A stretch of 64,000 bases of DNA from JACVRW01 sp963812915 (GCA_963812915.1 CAWEXB010000008.1:392755-456754), one strand, 5' to 3'. Positions 26,066 through 34,661 are shown, counted from the first letter of the stretch. Notes: generated by a model not told the origin, from the sequence alone. Program-made: numbers and translations.

Positions 26066-27649
26066 TCAGAACCGCTCCGCCACGCCCGCCTGCTCCAGCG
26101 GGTGGCGGCGGTAGGGCCCGGGCACCTCCCCGCAGAGCCGCGGGGTCGGCATCACCTTGCCCGGGTTGGCGCGCTGCTCGGGGTCGAAGGCGCAGCGCAG
26201 GCGCTGGAAGGCGCCCAGGTCGGCGTCCGAGAACATCTCTGGCATGTAGCCCTTCTTGTCAATCCCCACGCCGTGCTCGCCGGTGATCGAGCCACCCGCG
26301 TCCACGCACGCCTTGACGATCAGGCCCGCACACTCCTCCGCGCGCTCGGCCTCGCCCTCCTTGCGCCCGTCGTAGCACACGAGCGGGTGTAGGTTGCCGT
26401 CGCCGGCGTGGAACACGTTGGCGACCTGGAGGTCGTACTCGCGCGCAAGCTCGTCGATCCGTCCCAGCACCTCCGCCAGCCGGGTGCGCGGAATGACGCT
26501 GTCCTGTACGTAGTAGTTCGGCGCTACCCGGCCCATCGCGGCGAACGCCGCCTTGCGCGCCTTCCAGATCAGCTCGCGCTCGGCCTCGTCACGAGCCACG
26601 CGGATGGAGTCTGCGCCCGCCCGCTCGCAGATCGCCACCACGTGCTCGAAGCGCGCCTCGCATTCGGCCTCCGAGCCGTCGAGCTCGACCACCAGAGCCG
26701 CGCCGGAGTCGACCGGGTAGCCGGCGCCGGTGTAGCCCTCGGCGGCACGGATCGACAGATTGTCCATCATCTCGATGGCCCCGGGGAGGATCCCGCTCGA
26801 GACGATCTCGGAGACCACCTCGCCCGCCTGCGTGGTCGAGCCGAAGAACGCGACCAGGGTTCGAACGCCCTCTGGCTTTGGAACCACCCGCAGCCAAATC
26901 TTCGTGGCGACCGCGAGCGTTCCCTCCGAGCCCACGAACGCACCGACCATGTCGTAGCCGGGCAGGTCGAGCTCCTTGCCGCCCAACCGCACCAGCTCCC
27001 CGTCGGGCAGCACCAGCTCGAGTCCCGTCACATAGTTCGTGGTGAAGCCGTACTTGAAGCAGTGGGCCCCGCCCGAGTTCTCGGCCACGTTGCCGCCGAT
27101 CGTGCAGACGATCTGACTGGAGGGGTCGGGCGGATAGAAGTGATCAGGGCCCACCGCCTGCGAGACGGCGACGTTCGTGACCCCCGGTTCGACGATCACT
27201 CGCTGGTTGGCGAGGTCCACCTCGAGGATCCGACGCATCCGGCTGAGCGAGATCAGGACCCCGTCCGCCACCGGCGTCGCGCCGCCCGAGAGCCCCGAGC
27301 CGGCACCGCGCGGCACAAACGACACCCCGGCGCGATGGCAGGCCCGCACGACCCGCTGCACCTCCTCCGCCGACCCGGGCAGAACCGCCGCCCCCGGCGC
27401 CACCGCGTACTGGAGCAGGCCGTCGGATTCGTAGGTGCGCAGCTGGTGGGGATGGGTGATGACGTGCTCGCTGCCCACGGCGGCGCGCAGCTCGTCCAGC
27501 AGCTCCTGGCCGAACTCCCGGCGCGCCCTCTCGGGCTCGGCCGGCGCTTCCGGCGGCGGGCCCTCGCCCCAGGCGGGCCCCGCTCCCGCGCTCACTCCGC
27601 TGCCAGCCACGCAAGCGCCGCCGTCGAGTCGGGGTAATGCAAGACACAC
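26066..27649 (-). CDS. FAD-linked oxidase, glycolate oxidase GlcD-like
   Basis: A 527-residue flavoprotein that oxidises 2-hydroxyacids such as glycolate or D-lactate. The FAD-binding (PCMH/VAO) domain includes VSFVPRGAGSGLSGGATPVA, ILEVDLANQRVIVEPGVTN and CTIGGNVAENSGGAHCFKYG. The C-terminal oxidase domain includes ANVFHAGDGNLHPLVCYDGR and SITGEHGVGIDKKGYMPEMF. GTG 27649 is used because GGGAGGAG lies upstream at a proper distance; a GTG at about residue 19 is an alternative. No GlcE or GlcF partner is adjacent. Confidence 0.92.
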   Translation of the reverse strand: MCLALPRLDGGACVAGSGVSAGAGPAWGEGPPPEAPAEPERARREFGQELLDELRAAVGSEHVITHPHQLRTYESDGLLQYAVAPGAAVLPGSAEEVQRVVRACHRAGVSFVPRGAGSGLSGGATPVADGVLISLSRMRRILEVDLANQRVIVEPGVTNVAVSQAVGPDHFYPPDPSSQIVCTIGGNVAENSGGAHCFKYGFTTNYVTGLELVLPDGELVRLGGKELDLPGYDMVGAFVGSEGTLAVATKIWLRVVPKPEGVRTLVAFFGSTTQAGEVVSEIVSSGILPGAIEMMDNLSIRAAEGYTGAGYPVDSGAALVVELDGSEAECEARFEHVVAICERAGADSIRVARDEAERELIWKARKAAFAAMGRVAPNYYVQDSVIPRTRLAEVLGRIDELAREYDLQVANVFHAGDGNLHPLVCYDGRKEGEAERAEECAGLIVKACVDAGGSITGEHGVGIDKKGYMPEMFSDADLGAFQRLRCAFDPEQRANPGKVMPTPRLCGEVPGPYRRHPLEQAGVAERF

Positions 27650-27741
27650 ACGCCGAATGCTCCTCCCGACGACACGTTAACCGATCGATCGACGGGTCGT
27701 GACTGGCTCGGCTCGCATTCCGGACACGCGATGATGGGCCG

Positions 27742-28398
27742 GTGTTGTTCGAGCTGGAGGAGGTAGCTGCGGCCCGCGCCGGCCGCGTCGTCTTCGAGGG
27801 CCTGCGGGCCGAGCTGGCCGATGGGGCGACCGGAATCGTCGGTCCCTCCGGGGTAGGCAAGTCGACGTTGTTGCGGCTGCTCAACAGGCTCGCCGATCCG
27901 ACGGCCGGGACGGTCCGCTACCGGGGTCGCGATCTGCGCGAGCAGGACGTGCTGGCGCTGCGCCGCGAGGTGGGGCTGGTCCCGCAGCTGCCGGCGCTGC
28001 TCGAGGGAACCGTGGCCGACAATCTCCTCTTCGGTCCGCGGCTCGCAAGGCAGGACGCCGACGTCGCCGAGAGCTTGCGCCTGGCGGGTCTCGATCCGGC
28101 CGTCGGCCCTCGTCGCGCACGCGCGCTATCGGTCGGCGAGCAGCAACGGGTGATGCTCGCACGGGCGCTTGCGCTACGGCCGTCGGTGCTGCTGCTCGAC
28201 GAGCCCACCTCGGCGCTGGACGAGACAGCGAAGGCCGCGATCGAGGCCACGCTGCGCGAGCTGCGCGACCGCCTCGGTCTGTCCCTCGTCCTCGTCACCC
28301 ACGACCTCGACCAGGCCGAGCGGCTCGCCGACCGGATTCTGGTGCTCGAACCCGGCGCGCTCCGTGAGGCGTCGACGGCCGCCGCCCCGAATCGGTGA
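27742..28398 (+). CDS. fetA: ABC transporter ATPase, FetA-like
   Basis: A 218-residue ATPase of an ABC exporter. Walker A is IVGPSGVGKSTLLRLLNRLA, the Q-loop region is VGLVPQLPALLEGTVADNLL, the signature is LSVGEQQRVMLARALAL, Walker B is VLLLDEPTSALDE, and the switch His is in VLVTHDLDQAERLADR. It pairs with the next gene, a UPF0014 permease, with a GTGA overlap. In E. coli the homologous FetAB pair exports iron and aids oxidative stress resistance; the metal here is inferred. Confidence 0.85.
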   Translation: MLFELEEVAAARAGRVVFEGLRAELADGATGIVGPSGVGKSTLLRLLNRLADPTAGTVRYRGRDLREQDVLALRREVGLVPQLPALLEGTVADNLLFGPRLARQDADVAESLRLAGLDPAVGPRRARALSVGEQQRVMLARALALRPSVLLLDEPTSALDETAKAAIEATLRELRDRLGLSLVLVTHDLDQAERLADRILVLEPGALREASTAAAPNR

Positions 28399-29189
28399 TC
28401 GGCGCAATCGACATCGGGCTCGCCGACGTCGCCGCCGCGCTCGCGTTGGTCGCGGTGGCCGTAGCCGTCGCCGTTTGGGAGCGCACCGACCTCCAAGGCG
28501 ACATCGCGGTCGCGGCCGCCCGGTCGTTCATCCAGCTCACCGCGATCGGCTACGTCATCAAGGCGATCTTCGCCAGCGACAGCATCCTCTGGGTCGCGCT
28601 CCTGCTCGCCGTGATGGTCGTCTTCGGCGCCCTCACCGCGCGCGCCCGCGCCCCACACGTCCCGCACGCGTTCTCTACGCTGCTCTTCGCGCTCGCCATC
28701 GCAGCGACCGCCACGCTCGCGCTCGTCCTCGCGCTCGGCGTCTTCCCCGCCAAGGCCCGCTACCTCGTCCCGGTCGGCGGCATGGTCATCGGCAACGCCA
28801 TGACCGCCGCGGCCGTCGCGCTCAACCGCCTCGGCGACGACATCCACGACGGCGCCGGACGCATCGAAGCCACCCTCGCGCTCGGCGCCACCGCCACCGA
28901 GGCGATCCGCCCGATCGCGCGGCGCAGCCTGCGCTCCGGAATGATCCCGCTGATCGACTCGACCAAGACCACCGGCCTCATCTTCTTCCCCGGCACCATG
29001 GTCGGCATGCTGCTCGCCGGGGCCTCGCCCATCGCCGCCGTCCGGCTGCAGCTCGTCCTCCTCTACGTCCTGCTCGGCGCCGTCGCGCTCGCGACGCTGC
29101 TCGCCGTGCTCGTCTCACGACGCGCCTTCTTCACCGCTGCACACCAGCTCCGAGAGGTCGAGACCCCGCACTCGACCCTCGGCGCGTGA
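28395..29189 (+). CDS. fetB: UPF0014-family permease, FetB-like
   Basis: A 264-residue polytopic membrane protein of the FetB (YbbM/UPF0014) family. About seven hydrophobic helices are visible (VAAALALVAVAVAVAVW, ILWVALLLAVMVVFGAL, LALAI-type segment, LQLVLLYVLLGAVALATLL). Family motifs are QLTAIGYVIKAIF, VPVGGMVIGNAMTAAAVALN and IDSTKTTGLIFFPGTMVGML. GTG 28395 overlaps the ATPase stop. It forms the channel of the exporter encoded with the preceding ATPase. Confidence 0.9.
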   Translation: MIGAIDIGLADVAAALALVAVAVAVAVWERTDLQGDIAVAAARSFIQLTAIGYVIKAIFASDSILWVALLLAVMVVFGALTARARAPHVPHAFSTLLFALAIAATATLALVLALGVFPAKARYLVPVGGMVIGNAMTAAAVALNRLGDDIHDGAGRIEATLALGATATEAIRPIARRSLRSGMIPLIDSTKTTGLIFFPGTMVGMLLAGASPIAAVRLQLVLLYVLLGAVALATLLAVLVSRRAFFTAAHQLREVETPHSTLGA

Positions 29190-29262
29190 GCCGTAGAGCG
29201 TCGGATGAAGGCCGGTCGGGCCTGGGAGCAGGCGACCCGCCATCCGCGATGGGCCATCGAGA

Positions 29263-29282
29263 TATGTGAGATTACTCACATA
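29263..29282. promoter_or_regulatory. perfect CRP-type palindrome
   Basis: TATGTGAG-ATTA-CTCACATA is a perfect 8-bp inverted repeat. It contains TGTGA-N6-TCACA exactly (29265-29280), the consensus for CRP/FNR-superfamily cAMP receptor proteins, including actinobacterial Crp. It lies about 100 bases upstream of the small membrane-protein gene at 29380 and 73 bases after fetB. Confidence 0.7.
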
Positions 29283-29311
29283 ACCCAGGATTTTGTCCCC
29301 GATCTGGGTTA
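29281..29311. promoter_or_regulatory. second inverted repeat behind the CRP-type site
   Basis: TAACCCAG (29281-29288) and CTGGGTTA (29304-29311) are a perfect 8-bp inverted repeat with a 15-base spacer, sharing two bases with the CRP-type site. It could be a second operator or a weak hairpin in the fetB 3' region. Confidence 0.45.
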
Positions 29312-29379
29312 CGGTGGGCTGACAGCCCCTAGGACTCGCGGGCGGCCCCCACAACCATCGCTTCGCCAAAGGAGCGGAC

Positions 29380-29586
29380 ATGGACACCGTCGACCACGCG
29401 CTGGAGCCGGCGGGCGCGCCCGTCGCCCGGCTGCCGCTGGAACAGCCCAAAGCGCGCGAGGTTGCGCCGGCCAAGCCGGAGATGAACAAGCAGGAGCGGG
29501 TGACCTTCACGGCGTATGTCGTGATGGGGATCCTGATCGTGCTGTTCCTGGTGGCGACCGGCGTGGTGTGGTGGTTGGGAGGGTGA
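29380..29586 (+). CDS. small single-pass membrane protein
   Basis: A 68-residue protein. AAAGGAG precedes ATG 29380 at good spacing. The N-terminal 45 residues are hydrophilic (PVARLPLEQPKAREVAPAKP); residues about 46-67 form one transmembrane helix, AYVVMGILIVLFLVATGVVW. It would be anchored with a cytoplasmic N-terminus. No family is recognised. Its promoter region carries a perfect CRP-type palindrome, so regulation by a CRP-like factor is likely. Confidence 0.75.
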   Translation: MDTVDHALEPAGAPVARLPLEQPKAREVAPAKPEMNKQERVTFTAYVVMGILIVLFLVATGVVWWLGG

Positions 29587-29608
29587 CGGTCCCCAGGCTC
29601 TAGCCTGT

Positions 29609-29632
29609 GCCGCGGTCCCGCCGGTCCGCGGC
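29609..29632 (+). terminator. GC-rich hairpin after small membrane gene
   Basis: GCCGCGG (29609-29615) pairs with CCGCGGC (29626-29632) across a 10-base loop, 22 bases after the stop of the 68-residue gene. No T run follows, so this may be a weak or factor-assisted terminator. Confidence 0.4.
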
Positions 29633-29667
29633 TGCTCTGAGCGGTCGCATGCGCGTAGGCTCGTGCC

Positions 29668-30615
29668 GTGGCTGTCTCCTCTACTAACGTCGTCCTCGGA
29701 GCCGCGGGGGGCACCGGCTCGGCGGTGGTCCGCGAGCTCGCGGCCCGCGGACTGCCCGTGCGGGCGGTGACGCGCCGCGGCGCGTCCGAGGCCCCGGAAG
29801 GGGTCGAGCAGCTGGCGGCCGACGTCGGGACGGCCGATGGCGCCCGGCGGGCGTGCGAGGGCGCCGCCGTCGTCTACCACTGCGCCCAGCCCCCCTATAC
29901 GAAGTGGCCCGAGCTGTTCCCGCCGATGACGCAAGCGGTCATCGACGGCGCAGCGGCGGCGGGCGCCAAGCTCGTGTTCGCGGACAACCTCTACGTGTAC
30001 GGGCCGCCCGACGGCCCGATGACCGAGGAGACGCCGCAGCGCGCGCAGGGCAAGAAGGGCCGCACGCGAAGGGCGATGGCCGACGCGGTGATGGCCGCGC
30101 ACGCGGACGGGAGGCTTCGATGCACCATCGGCCGCTCCTCCGACTACTACGGCCCGCGCGGCACCGGCTCTACCGTCGGCGAGAACATCATGAAGCCCGC
30201 GCTCCGCGGGAGGCGGGCGCGCTGGCTGGGCTCCCTCGACCAGCCACACACGATCAACTACCTGGAGGACATGGCACGCGCGCTCGTGATGCTGGGTGAA
30301 CGCGACGTGGCCGACGGCGGGGTCTGGCACCTACCGGCTGCGGAGCCGCTGACGGGCCGGCAGTTCCTCGGGCTCGTGTTCGAGGCGGCCGGGCAGTCCC
30401 CGAGGATGGGTGTCGCGTCGCGACCGATGATCAGGATCGCGGGGCTCTTCAGCCCGTTCCTCCGGGAGCTTGGCGAGACGCTCTACCAGTTCGAGCGACC
30501 CTTCGTTTCGGACGCGTCGAAGTTCCAGCGCGCCTTCGGGCCGTTCGACCCGACGCCGCACCCGGAGGCCGTGAAGCGCACGGTGGAGTGGTTTCGGCGA
30601 CGGTACGCCGCCTGA
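29668..30615 (+). CDS. NAD-dependent epimerase/dehydratase-like SDR
   Basis: A 315-residue atypical/extended SDR. The nucleotide-binding start is VVLGAAGGTGSAVVRELAAR, with aspartate/cofactor region VRAVTRRGASE. VVYHCAQPPYTKWPELFP, FADNLYVYGPPDGPMTEETP and CTIGRSSDYYGPRG follow. The usual YxxxK appears altered (KKGRTRRAMADAVMAAH instead), so classical SDR catalysis may be absent. NYLEDMARALVMLGERD is typical of isoflavone-reductase/NmrA-like epimerases. Substrate unknown. Confidence 0.85.
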   Translation: MAVSSTNVVLGAAGGTGSAVVRELAARGLPVRAVTRRGASEAPEGVEQLAADVGTADGARRACEGAAVVYHCAQPPYTKWPELFPPMTQAVIDGAAAAGAKLVFADNLYVYGPPDGPMTEETPQRAQGKKGRTRRAMADAVMAAHADGRLRCTIGRSSDYYGPRGTGSTVGENIMKPALRGRRARWLGSLDQPHTINYLEDMARALVMLGERDVADGGVWHLPAAEPLTGRQFLGLVFEAAGQSPRMGVASRPMIRIAGLFSPFLRELGETLYQFERPFVSDASKFQRAFGPFDPTPHPEAVKRTVEWFRRRYAA

Positions 30616-30648
30616 GCACGAGCGTGCGTCCCGCTCGTCTGCGCTGGG

Positions 30649-31990
30649 TCAGAGGTGATGCAGGTACTCGGCGATCTCCCAGTCCGAGACCCAGGCGCGG
30701 TGGCGCTCGATCTCGAAGCGCTTGACCGCGAGGAACGTCTCGACGATCTGCGGGCCGAGCGCCCGCTGCAGGACCGTGTCGCCCTCGAGCGCGTCGAGGG
30801 CCGCGTCGAGCGAGGCGGGCAGCGCCGGGCCGATCAGCTCGCGGTCGGCGCGGTAGGCGTCTCCGTCGACCGGCGGCGGCGGGGCCAGGCCGTCCCGGAC
30901 GCCGTGCGCACCGGCGGCCAGAGCTGCGGCGATCGCGAGATACGGGTTCGCGGCGCCGTCGCCGACCCGGATCTCGATGCGCGTCGCGCCGCCGCGCTCC
31001 GGCGGGATGCGTACAAACGTGGTCCGGTTGTCCCAGCCCCAGTTCGCATGCGTGGGCGCCAGCGAGTCGGGCTGGATGCGTCGGTAGGCGTTGATGGTGG
31101 GGTTGAGCAACGCCATAAGCCCCGCGGCGTGGGCGAGCACACCGGCCGTGAACGCGCGCAGCTCGGCGGCTCACGCCGTCCCCGTCCGCCGGCGCATCGA
31201 ACGCGTTGCGCTGGTCCCGGTTCAGCGAGACGTGGATGTGGGCGCCCGAGCCACCCTGGTCGTTGAAGGGCCTGCCCATGAACGTCGCCACGAGTCCGTG
31301 CCGCGCCGCGATGTCCTTGACGGCCGACTTCAGGCGGAACGCCCGGTCGGCGGCCCGCAGCGCGTCGGTTTGGCGCAGGTTGATCTCGTACTGGCTGTTC
31401 ATGAACTCGTGGCCCGTGGCGAGGACCTCCAGCCCGAGCTGCCCGAGCGCCTCGGTCATCTCCCGCACGATGCCGCCGGGATCCGCCTGGGGACCAACCG
31501 TGTAGACCATGCTCGGTTGGTCGATTCGGCGGCGGATGCCGTGTTCCGCGGCCGGATCGAGCTGAACCAGAAAGAACTCGAGCTCGGGACCGACGATCGG
31601 GTCGAATCCGATCGCCCTCAGGTCGTCCACGGCCCGGCGCAGCGTCCCGCGCGGGTCCGGGATGGGCGCGCCCCCGGGAGCCGGCTCGAGATTCGCCAGG
31701 CAGCTCGCCACGCTTGGCTCCCAGGGCAGCGTCGTCATGGTCGACATGTCGGGACGGGCGATCAGGTCCGGATAGCCCTGGTCGCCGCCGACCACGGGCG
31801 TGTTGCGCAGGTCGGTGCCCATCACCCCCGCGCAGAAGCACAGACCCTTCTCGATGACGTCGTCGAACTCGGCGATCGGCACTTCCTTGCCACGGGCGAC
31901 GCCATGAAGGTCGGGGTAGAGCACTCGGATCGAGGTGACGGGCGTGCCAGTGGAGCGGTCGGTGGTCGCCGTCCGGGGGTCGGTGCGCAC
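30649..31990 (-). CDS. glutamine synthetase-family ligase (one frameshift)
   Basis: Glutamine-synthetase fold, about 446 residues after repair. Frame one starts with VTSIRVLYPDLHGVARGKEV, GPELEFFLVQLDPAAEHGIR, HEFMNSQYEINLRQTDALRA and GGSGAHIHVSLNRDQRNAFD. Near 31165-31170 one extra base shifts the frame. The rest reads HAAGLMALLNPTINAYRRIQ, NRTTFVRIPPERGGATRIEI and RVGDGAANPYLAIAAALAAG. It is the last gene of the fae-mtdB-DUF1464 operon (9 bases after DUF1464). It may be a gamma-glutamyl ligase for methylamine or for a pterin/furan cofactor side chain; a true nitrogen-assimilating enzyme is less likely in this context. Confidence 0.85.
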
Positions 31991-31999
31991 GGAACTAGG

Positions 32000-33091
32000 C
32001 TAAGCCAGACGGATGCCCTCGGCGCCGTGCATGCGCAGGTGGTCCAGCGCGGTGCCGCTTGCATCGCGCAGGCGCAGCCGATCGACGAGCGGCGCGTAGC
32101 GCCCTCCGGCCAGGCCGTCGGCCAGCAGGGCCGCGCCCTGCGCCGCGGTCCCCGCGTGCGGGCCCAACCCGGTGGCGGCCGAGACCGTGGCCACAGTCGC
32201 GAGCCGTTCGGCCAGCGCGTCGAGCAAGCCGGGGGCGCCCGCCAGGCGGCCGGCGACGAGGATCTCGCGCGGCGCGGGAACCGAGACCGTCAGGGCGAGC
32301 GCGGCCTTGACCGCACCCTCCTCGAGCGCATGCCATCCCTCGCGGTGGCCGGGGTCGCCGCGCAGCGCCTCGAGCGCGCCGGGCGCCGAGAGGTCCAGCC
32401 CTCCGCGCGGGTCCAGCGCCCCCCCGCTGAAGACGGTCTGCTTGGAGAGTGCCGCGCCCAGGAGGTAGGCCACCTCGGCGTCGAGCGCGCCGCACGAGCG
32501 AGCCCCGATGGGCGCGCAGGAGCCGCCGAGCCCGTCGACGATCCGCCCGCGGTCGATCGCGAGCGCGGCGCTGAAGCCGCCGCCGAGCTCGAGCATGATG
32601 AACGAGGTCTCCTCGTAGCCGACGTCCAGGCGGCCCGCCTGATCAGCAATGCACAGCGCGGCGCTGCAGACCTTGTCCGCGGTGCCGAGGTCGACGCGGT
32701 TCCACTTGCGGTACTCCGGCACCGTAGGCAGGTGGATCGCTCCCGGTCCGAAGACCAGCGGCAGGCCGGCGCCGATGAGGGCCCGGATCATCGCCCGCAT
32801 GCCGCCGATGCCCGCCCGCGCGCCGGCTTCATCGCTCCGAAGCAGCAGCATGAGCGACAACTCGCGCTCGCCAACCCGCTCGCCCGGGACCAGGGGCAGC
32901 CCATAGCCGGCGGGGCCGAGCACGAGGTCGAGGGGGCTGTGAGCCGCGAGCGCGTCGACGAGCGGTGCCGGGTCGTCTGCCAGCTCAGCCGACCGGAAGC
33001 TCTGGTCGAGCAGCACCTCTCCGCCGTCGAGCGCGCAGACGTCGATGGTGACGGTGCCGGGGTCGACGCCGGCCACCCGCGGACCGGGCAT
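32000..33091 (-). CDS. DUF1464-family putative kinase in the H4MPT cluster
   Basis: A 363-residue protein with the actin-like ATPase/acetate-kinase-like fold of DUF1464, annotated in archaea as predicted butyrate kinase. Motifs are VAGVDPGTVTIDVCALDGGE, LVLGPAGYGLPLVPGERVGE, RKWNRVDLGTADKVCSAALC, SFIMLELGGGFSAALAIDRG and EILVAGRLAGAPGLLDALAE. It lies 4 bases after the mtdB stop, so it is co-transcribed with fae and mtdB. I infer a phosphorylation step in methanofuran or H4MPT biosynthesis; the actual substrate is unknown. Confidence 0.8.
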   Translation of the reverse strand: MPGPRVAGVDPGTVTIDVCALDGGEVLLDQSFRSAELADDPAPLVDALAAHSPLDLVLGPAGYGLPLVPGERVGERELSLMLLLRSDEAGARAGIGGMRAMIRALIGAGLPLVFGPGAIHLPTVPEYRKWNRVDLGTADKVCSAALCIADQAGRLDVGYEETSFIMLELGGGFSAALAIDRGRIVDGLGGSCAPIGARSCGALDAEVAYLLGAALSKQTVFSGGALDPRGGLDLSAPGALEALRGDPGHREGWHALEEGAVKAALALTVSVPAPREILVAGRLAGAPGLLDALAERLATVATVSAATGLGPHAGTAAQGAALLADGLAGGRYAPLVDRLRLRDASGTALDHLRMHGAEGIRLA

Positions 33092-33095
33092 CGAC

Positions 33096-33959
33096 TCAGA
33101 CGATCTCTAGCGCCACGGCGTAGACGCCGTCGGCGTCGAGCACGAGGTCGCTGCGCTCGAAGAGCCGGCGCACGCAGGCCTTGTGCGTCTTCATCTTCTT
33201 GCCGCCGACGCCCAGCGCGCCGAGGACGAGCTTCCCCTCCCGCTCGACGAGAACGTCCCCGGCCTCGATGCCCTCGACCCCGAGCGGCTCGGCCGCGTTG
33301 TAGTCGATCAGCAGCTCGACGGTGCGATTGGCGCTCCACACCTCCTTGCGCAGCACCTCCACGCCGGCCGGCCCCGCGGCCACGACGATGTTCGCCCCGT
33401 CCAGCGCCGCCTCCATCTCGGCCCGGTCGGCCACCTCACGAGCGTCGATTCCAAGCCGCTCGGCGACCGCGAGGCCCCGCGGCCGGCGGTAGGAGTCCAC
33501 GCCCAGGACGTCGGCCGGGATCGTCACCGCAAGCACCTCGCAGCCCTCCTGCTTCAGGAGGGTCGCGGAGCGCAGCCCGACGGGGCCTACACCGATCACC
33601 ACGGCGCGGCGGCCGCGCAGGTCGCGATCCTTTGCGATCAGCGCGATGGCCGTGGCCGCCGTCGTGTTGCAGCCGTCCGAGTCGAGCATCGTCGACAGAC
33701 GGAAGGGCCCGAAGTACGTGGCCTGCACCTGGTCGAGAAGCTTCTCGCCCTCGGCCACGTCCGATCCACCGACCCACACGGCCATCGAGGCGTCGCCGGG
33801 AGCGCGTGTGAAGAAGGCTCCCTGTACCAGGTCGCGCACCGCCTCCGGCGTCACACTCCCGTGGCTGAGCAGGACGTCTACGCCTGCATCGTGGGCCACG
33901 ATGGCGTCGAATGGGCTCGGATGTTGATCGGTGTCGAGCTGTAGGAGGACCTTCTTCAC
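33096..33959 (-). CDS. mtdB: methylene-H4MPT dehydrogenase MtdB
   Basis: Oxidises methylene-H4MPT to methenyl-H4MPT with NAD(P)+; cytoplasmic. 287 residues from GTG 33959 (KKVLLQLDTDQHPSPFDAIV), close to family length. Typical blocks are AHDAGVDVLLSHGSVTPEAV, ATYFGPFRLSTMLDSDGCNT, the nucleotide-binding RRAVVIGVGPVGLRSATLL and LGALGVGGKKMKTHKACV. Its start lies 28 bases beyond a MITE-like element and immediately beyond a 10-bp GC palindrome (33965-33985). An in-frame ATG inside the MITE could extend the N-terminus. Confidence 0.95.
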   Translation of the reverse strand: MKKVLLQLDTDQHPSPFDAIVAHDAGVDVLLSHGSVTPEAVRDLVQGAFFTRAPGDASMAVWVGGSDVAEGEKLLDQVQATYFGPFRLSTMLDSDGCNTTAATAIALIAKDRDLRGRRAVVIGVGPVGLRSATLLKQEGCEVLAVTIPADVLGVDSYRRPRGLAVAERLGIDAREVADRAEMEAALDGANIVVAAGPAGVEVLRKEVWSANRTVELLIDYNAAEPLGVEGIEAGDVLVEREGKLVLGALGVGGKKMKTHKACVRRLFERSDLVLDADGVYAVALEIV

Positions 33960-33987
33960 GGCGTGGGCGCGCGGCCCGCGCGCCCGG

Positions 33988-34152
33988 CTAGTGGTCTCTC
34001 CGACAAGTTCGTGCTCGTTTGCCGAGCGAAAGTCGAGCATGGCGGTGGACGCGCGAAGCCGGAATAGCAGCGCTACTTCGGCGAGCGTGGACGCCGCCAG
34101 GCGAAGACTTGCAGCCGGCAAACGGGTGCGAAATTGGAGGAGCGACCACTAG
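33988..34152. mobile_element. MITE-like element, copy A
   Basis: A 165-bp element with terminal inverted repeats CTAGTGGTCTC at the left and GCGACCACTAG at the right (perfect partner GAGACCACTAG in copy B, plus a CG insertion here). It is about 96 percent identical to copy B at 51498-51660 (about five to six substitutions and one 2-base insertion). It encodes nothing. The ends fall on CTAG, compatible with TA target duplication as in IS630/Tc1-mariner elements. It sits exactly between fae and mtdB; the fae stop codon TAG is the CTAG of its end. Confidence 0.9.
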
Positions 34153-34661
34153 GCCTCTACGCCGGCCGCGAACGGGTGGCGCGCCGCCGCTTCCTGCTCG
34201 ATCACGGTGCTCGCAGTGGGCTCGGCGCCCATCGCGCGCGCGACCGCCTCCTTGGTGGCCTGATAGTTCCAGTCGAAGATCTTCTTGTCGTCCTCGGCCA
34301 GCCAGTGGATGAAGACGCCCACGATTATGCAGAGATCCTCGGCCTCCCCCTGCGGGATGACCCCGTCGCGCACCGAGTCCACGACACCTCGCGCCACGGC
34401 CGCCTGGGCGGGCCCGAACATCTGTCCCACCTGCTTCTCGCCCTTGATCGTCACCTTGTTGGCGATGATCGTGTCCGGCTTCGCGGCCAGGTTGGGTGCG
34501 ACCACGGCGAGCAGGTTCGTATGGCCCTCCTTCTGGTTCAGGAGTGCGCCCGCGAACGCCTCGCCGACCGGCCCGTCCTTGGGTCCGATCAACAGATCGA
34601 TGTGGGCGACCTCGTTGCCGTCGCCCACCAGGGATTCTCCAACCGACAGGGTCCTGGCCAT
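34149..34661 (-). CDS. fae: formaldehyde-activating enzyme Fae
   Basis: Condenses formaldehyde with H4MPT to methylene-H4MPT, the entry step of H4MPT-linked oxidation and formaldehyde detoxification. 170 residues, the family length. VGDGNEVAHIDLLIGPKDGP carries the conserved active-site His. GEAFAGALLNQKEGHTNLLA, PDTIIANKVTIKGEKQVGQM, FGPAQAAVARGVVDSVRDGV and FIHWLAEDDKKIFDWNYQAT are all highly conserved. A GGGAGG sits just upstream of ATG 34661. The stop TAG coincides with a MITE end. First gene of the operon fae-mtdB-DUF1464-glutamine synthetase-like. Confidence 0.97.
   Translation of the reverse strand: MARTLSVGESLVGDGNEVAHIDLLIGPKDGPVGEAFAGALLNQKEGHTNLLAVVAPNLAAKPDTIIANKVTIKGEKQVGQMFGPAQAAVARGVVDSVRDGVIPQGEAEDLCIIVGVFIHWLAEDDKKIFDWNYQATKEAVARAMGAEPTASTVIEQEAAARHPFAAGVEA

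Noticed and set aside
31091..33811. Plus-strand open frame of about 900 codons opposite the glutamine synthetase, DUF1464 and mtdB genes
   Set aside because: Arg/Gly/Pro/Ala/Val-rich shadow composition with no family motif; the minus strand has three well-matched genes, each with sensible starts.
33965..33985. GC palindrome as a transcription terminator between fae and mtdB
   Set aside because: No T tract, and mtdB follows within a few bases in the same operon; it is more likely to affect mtdB translation.
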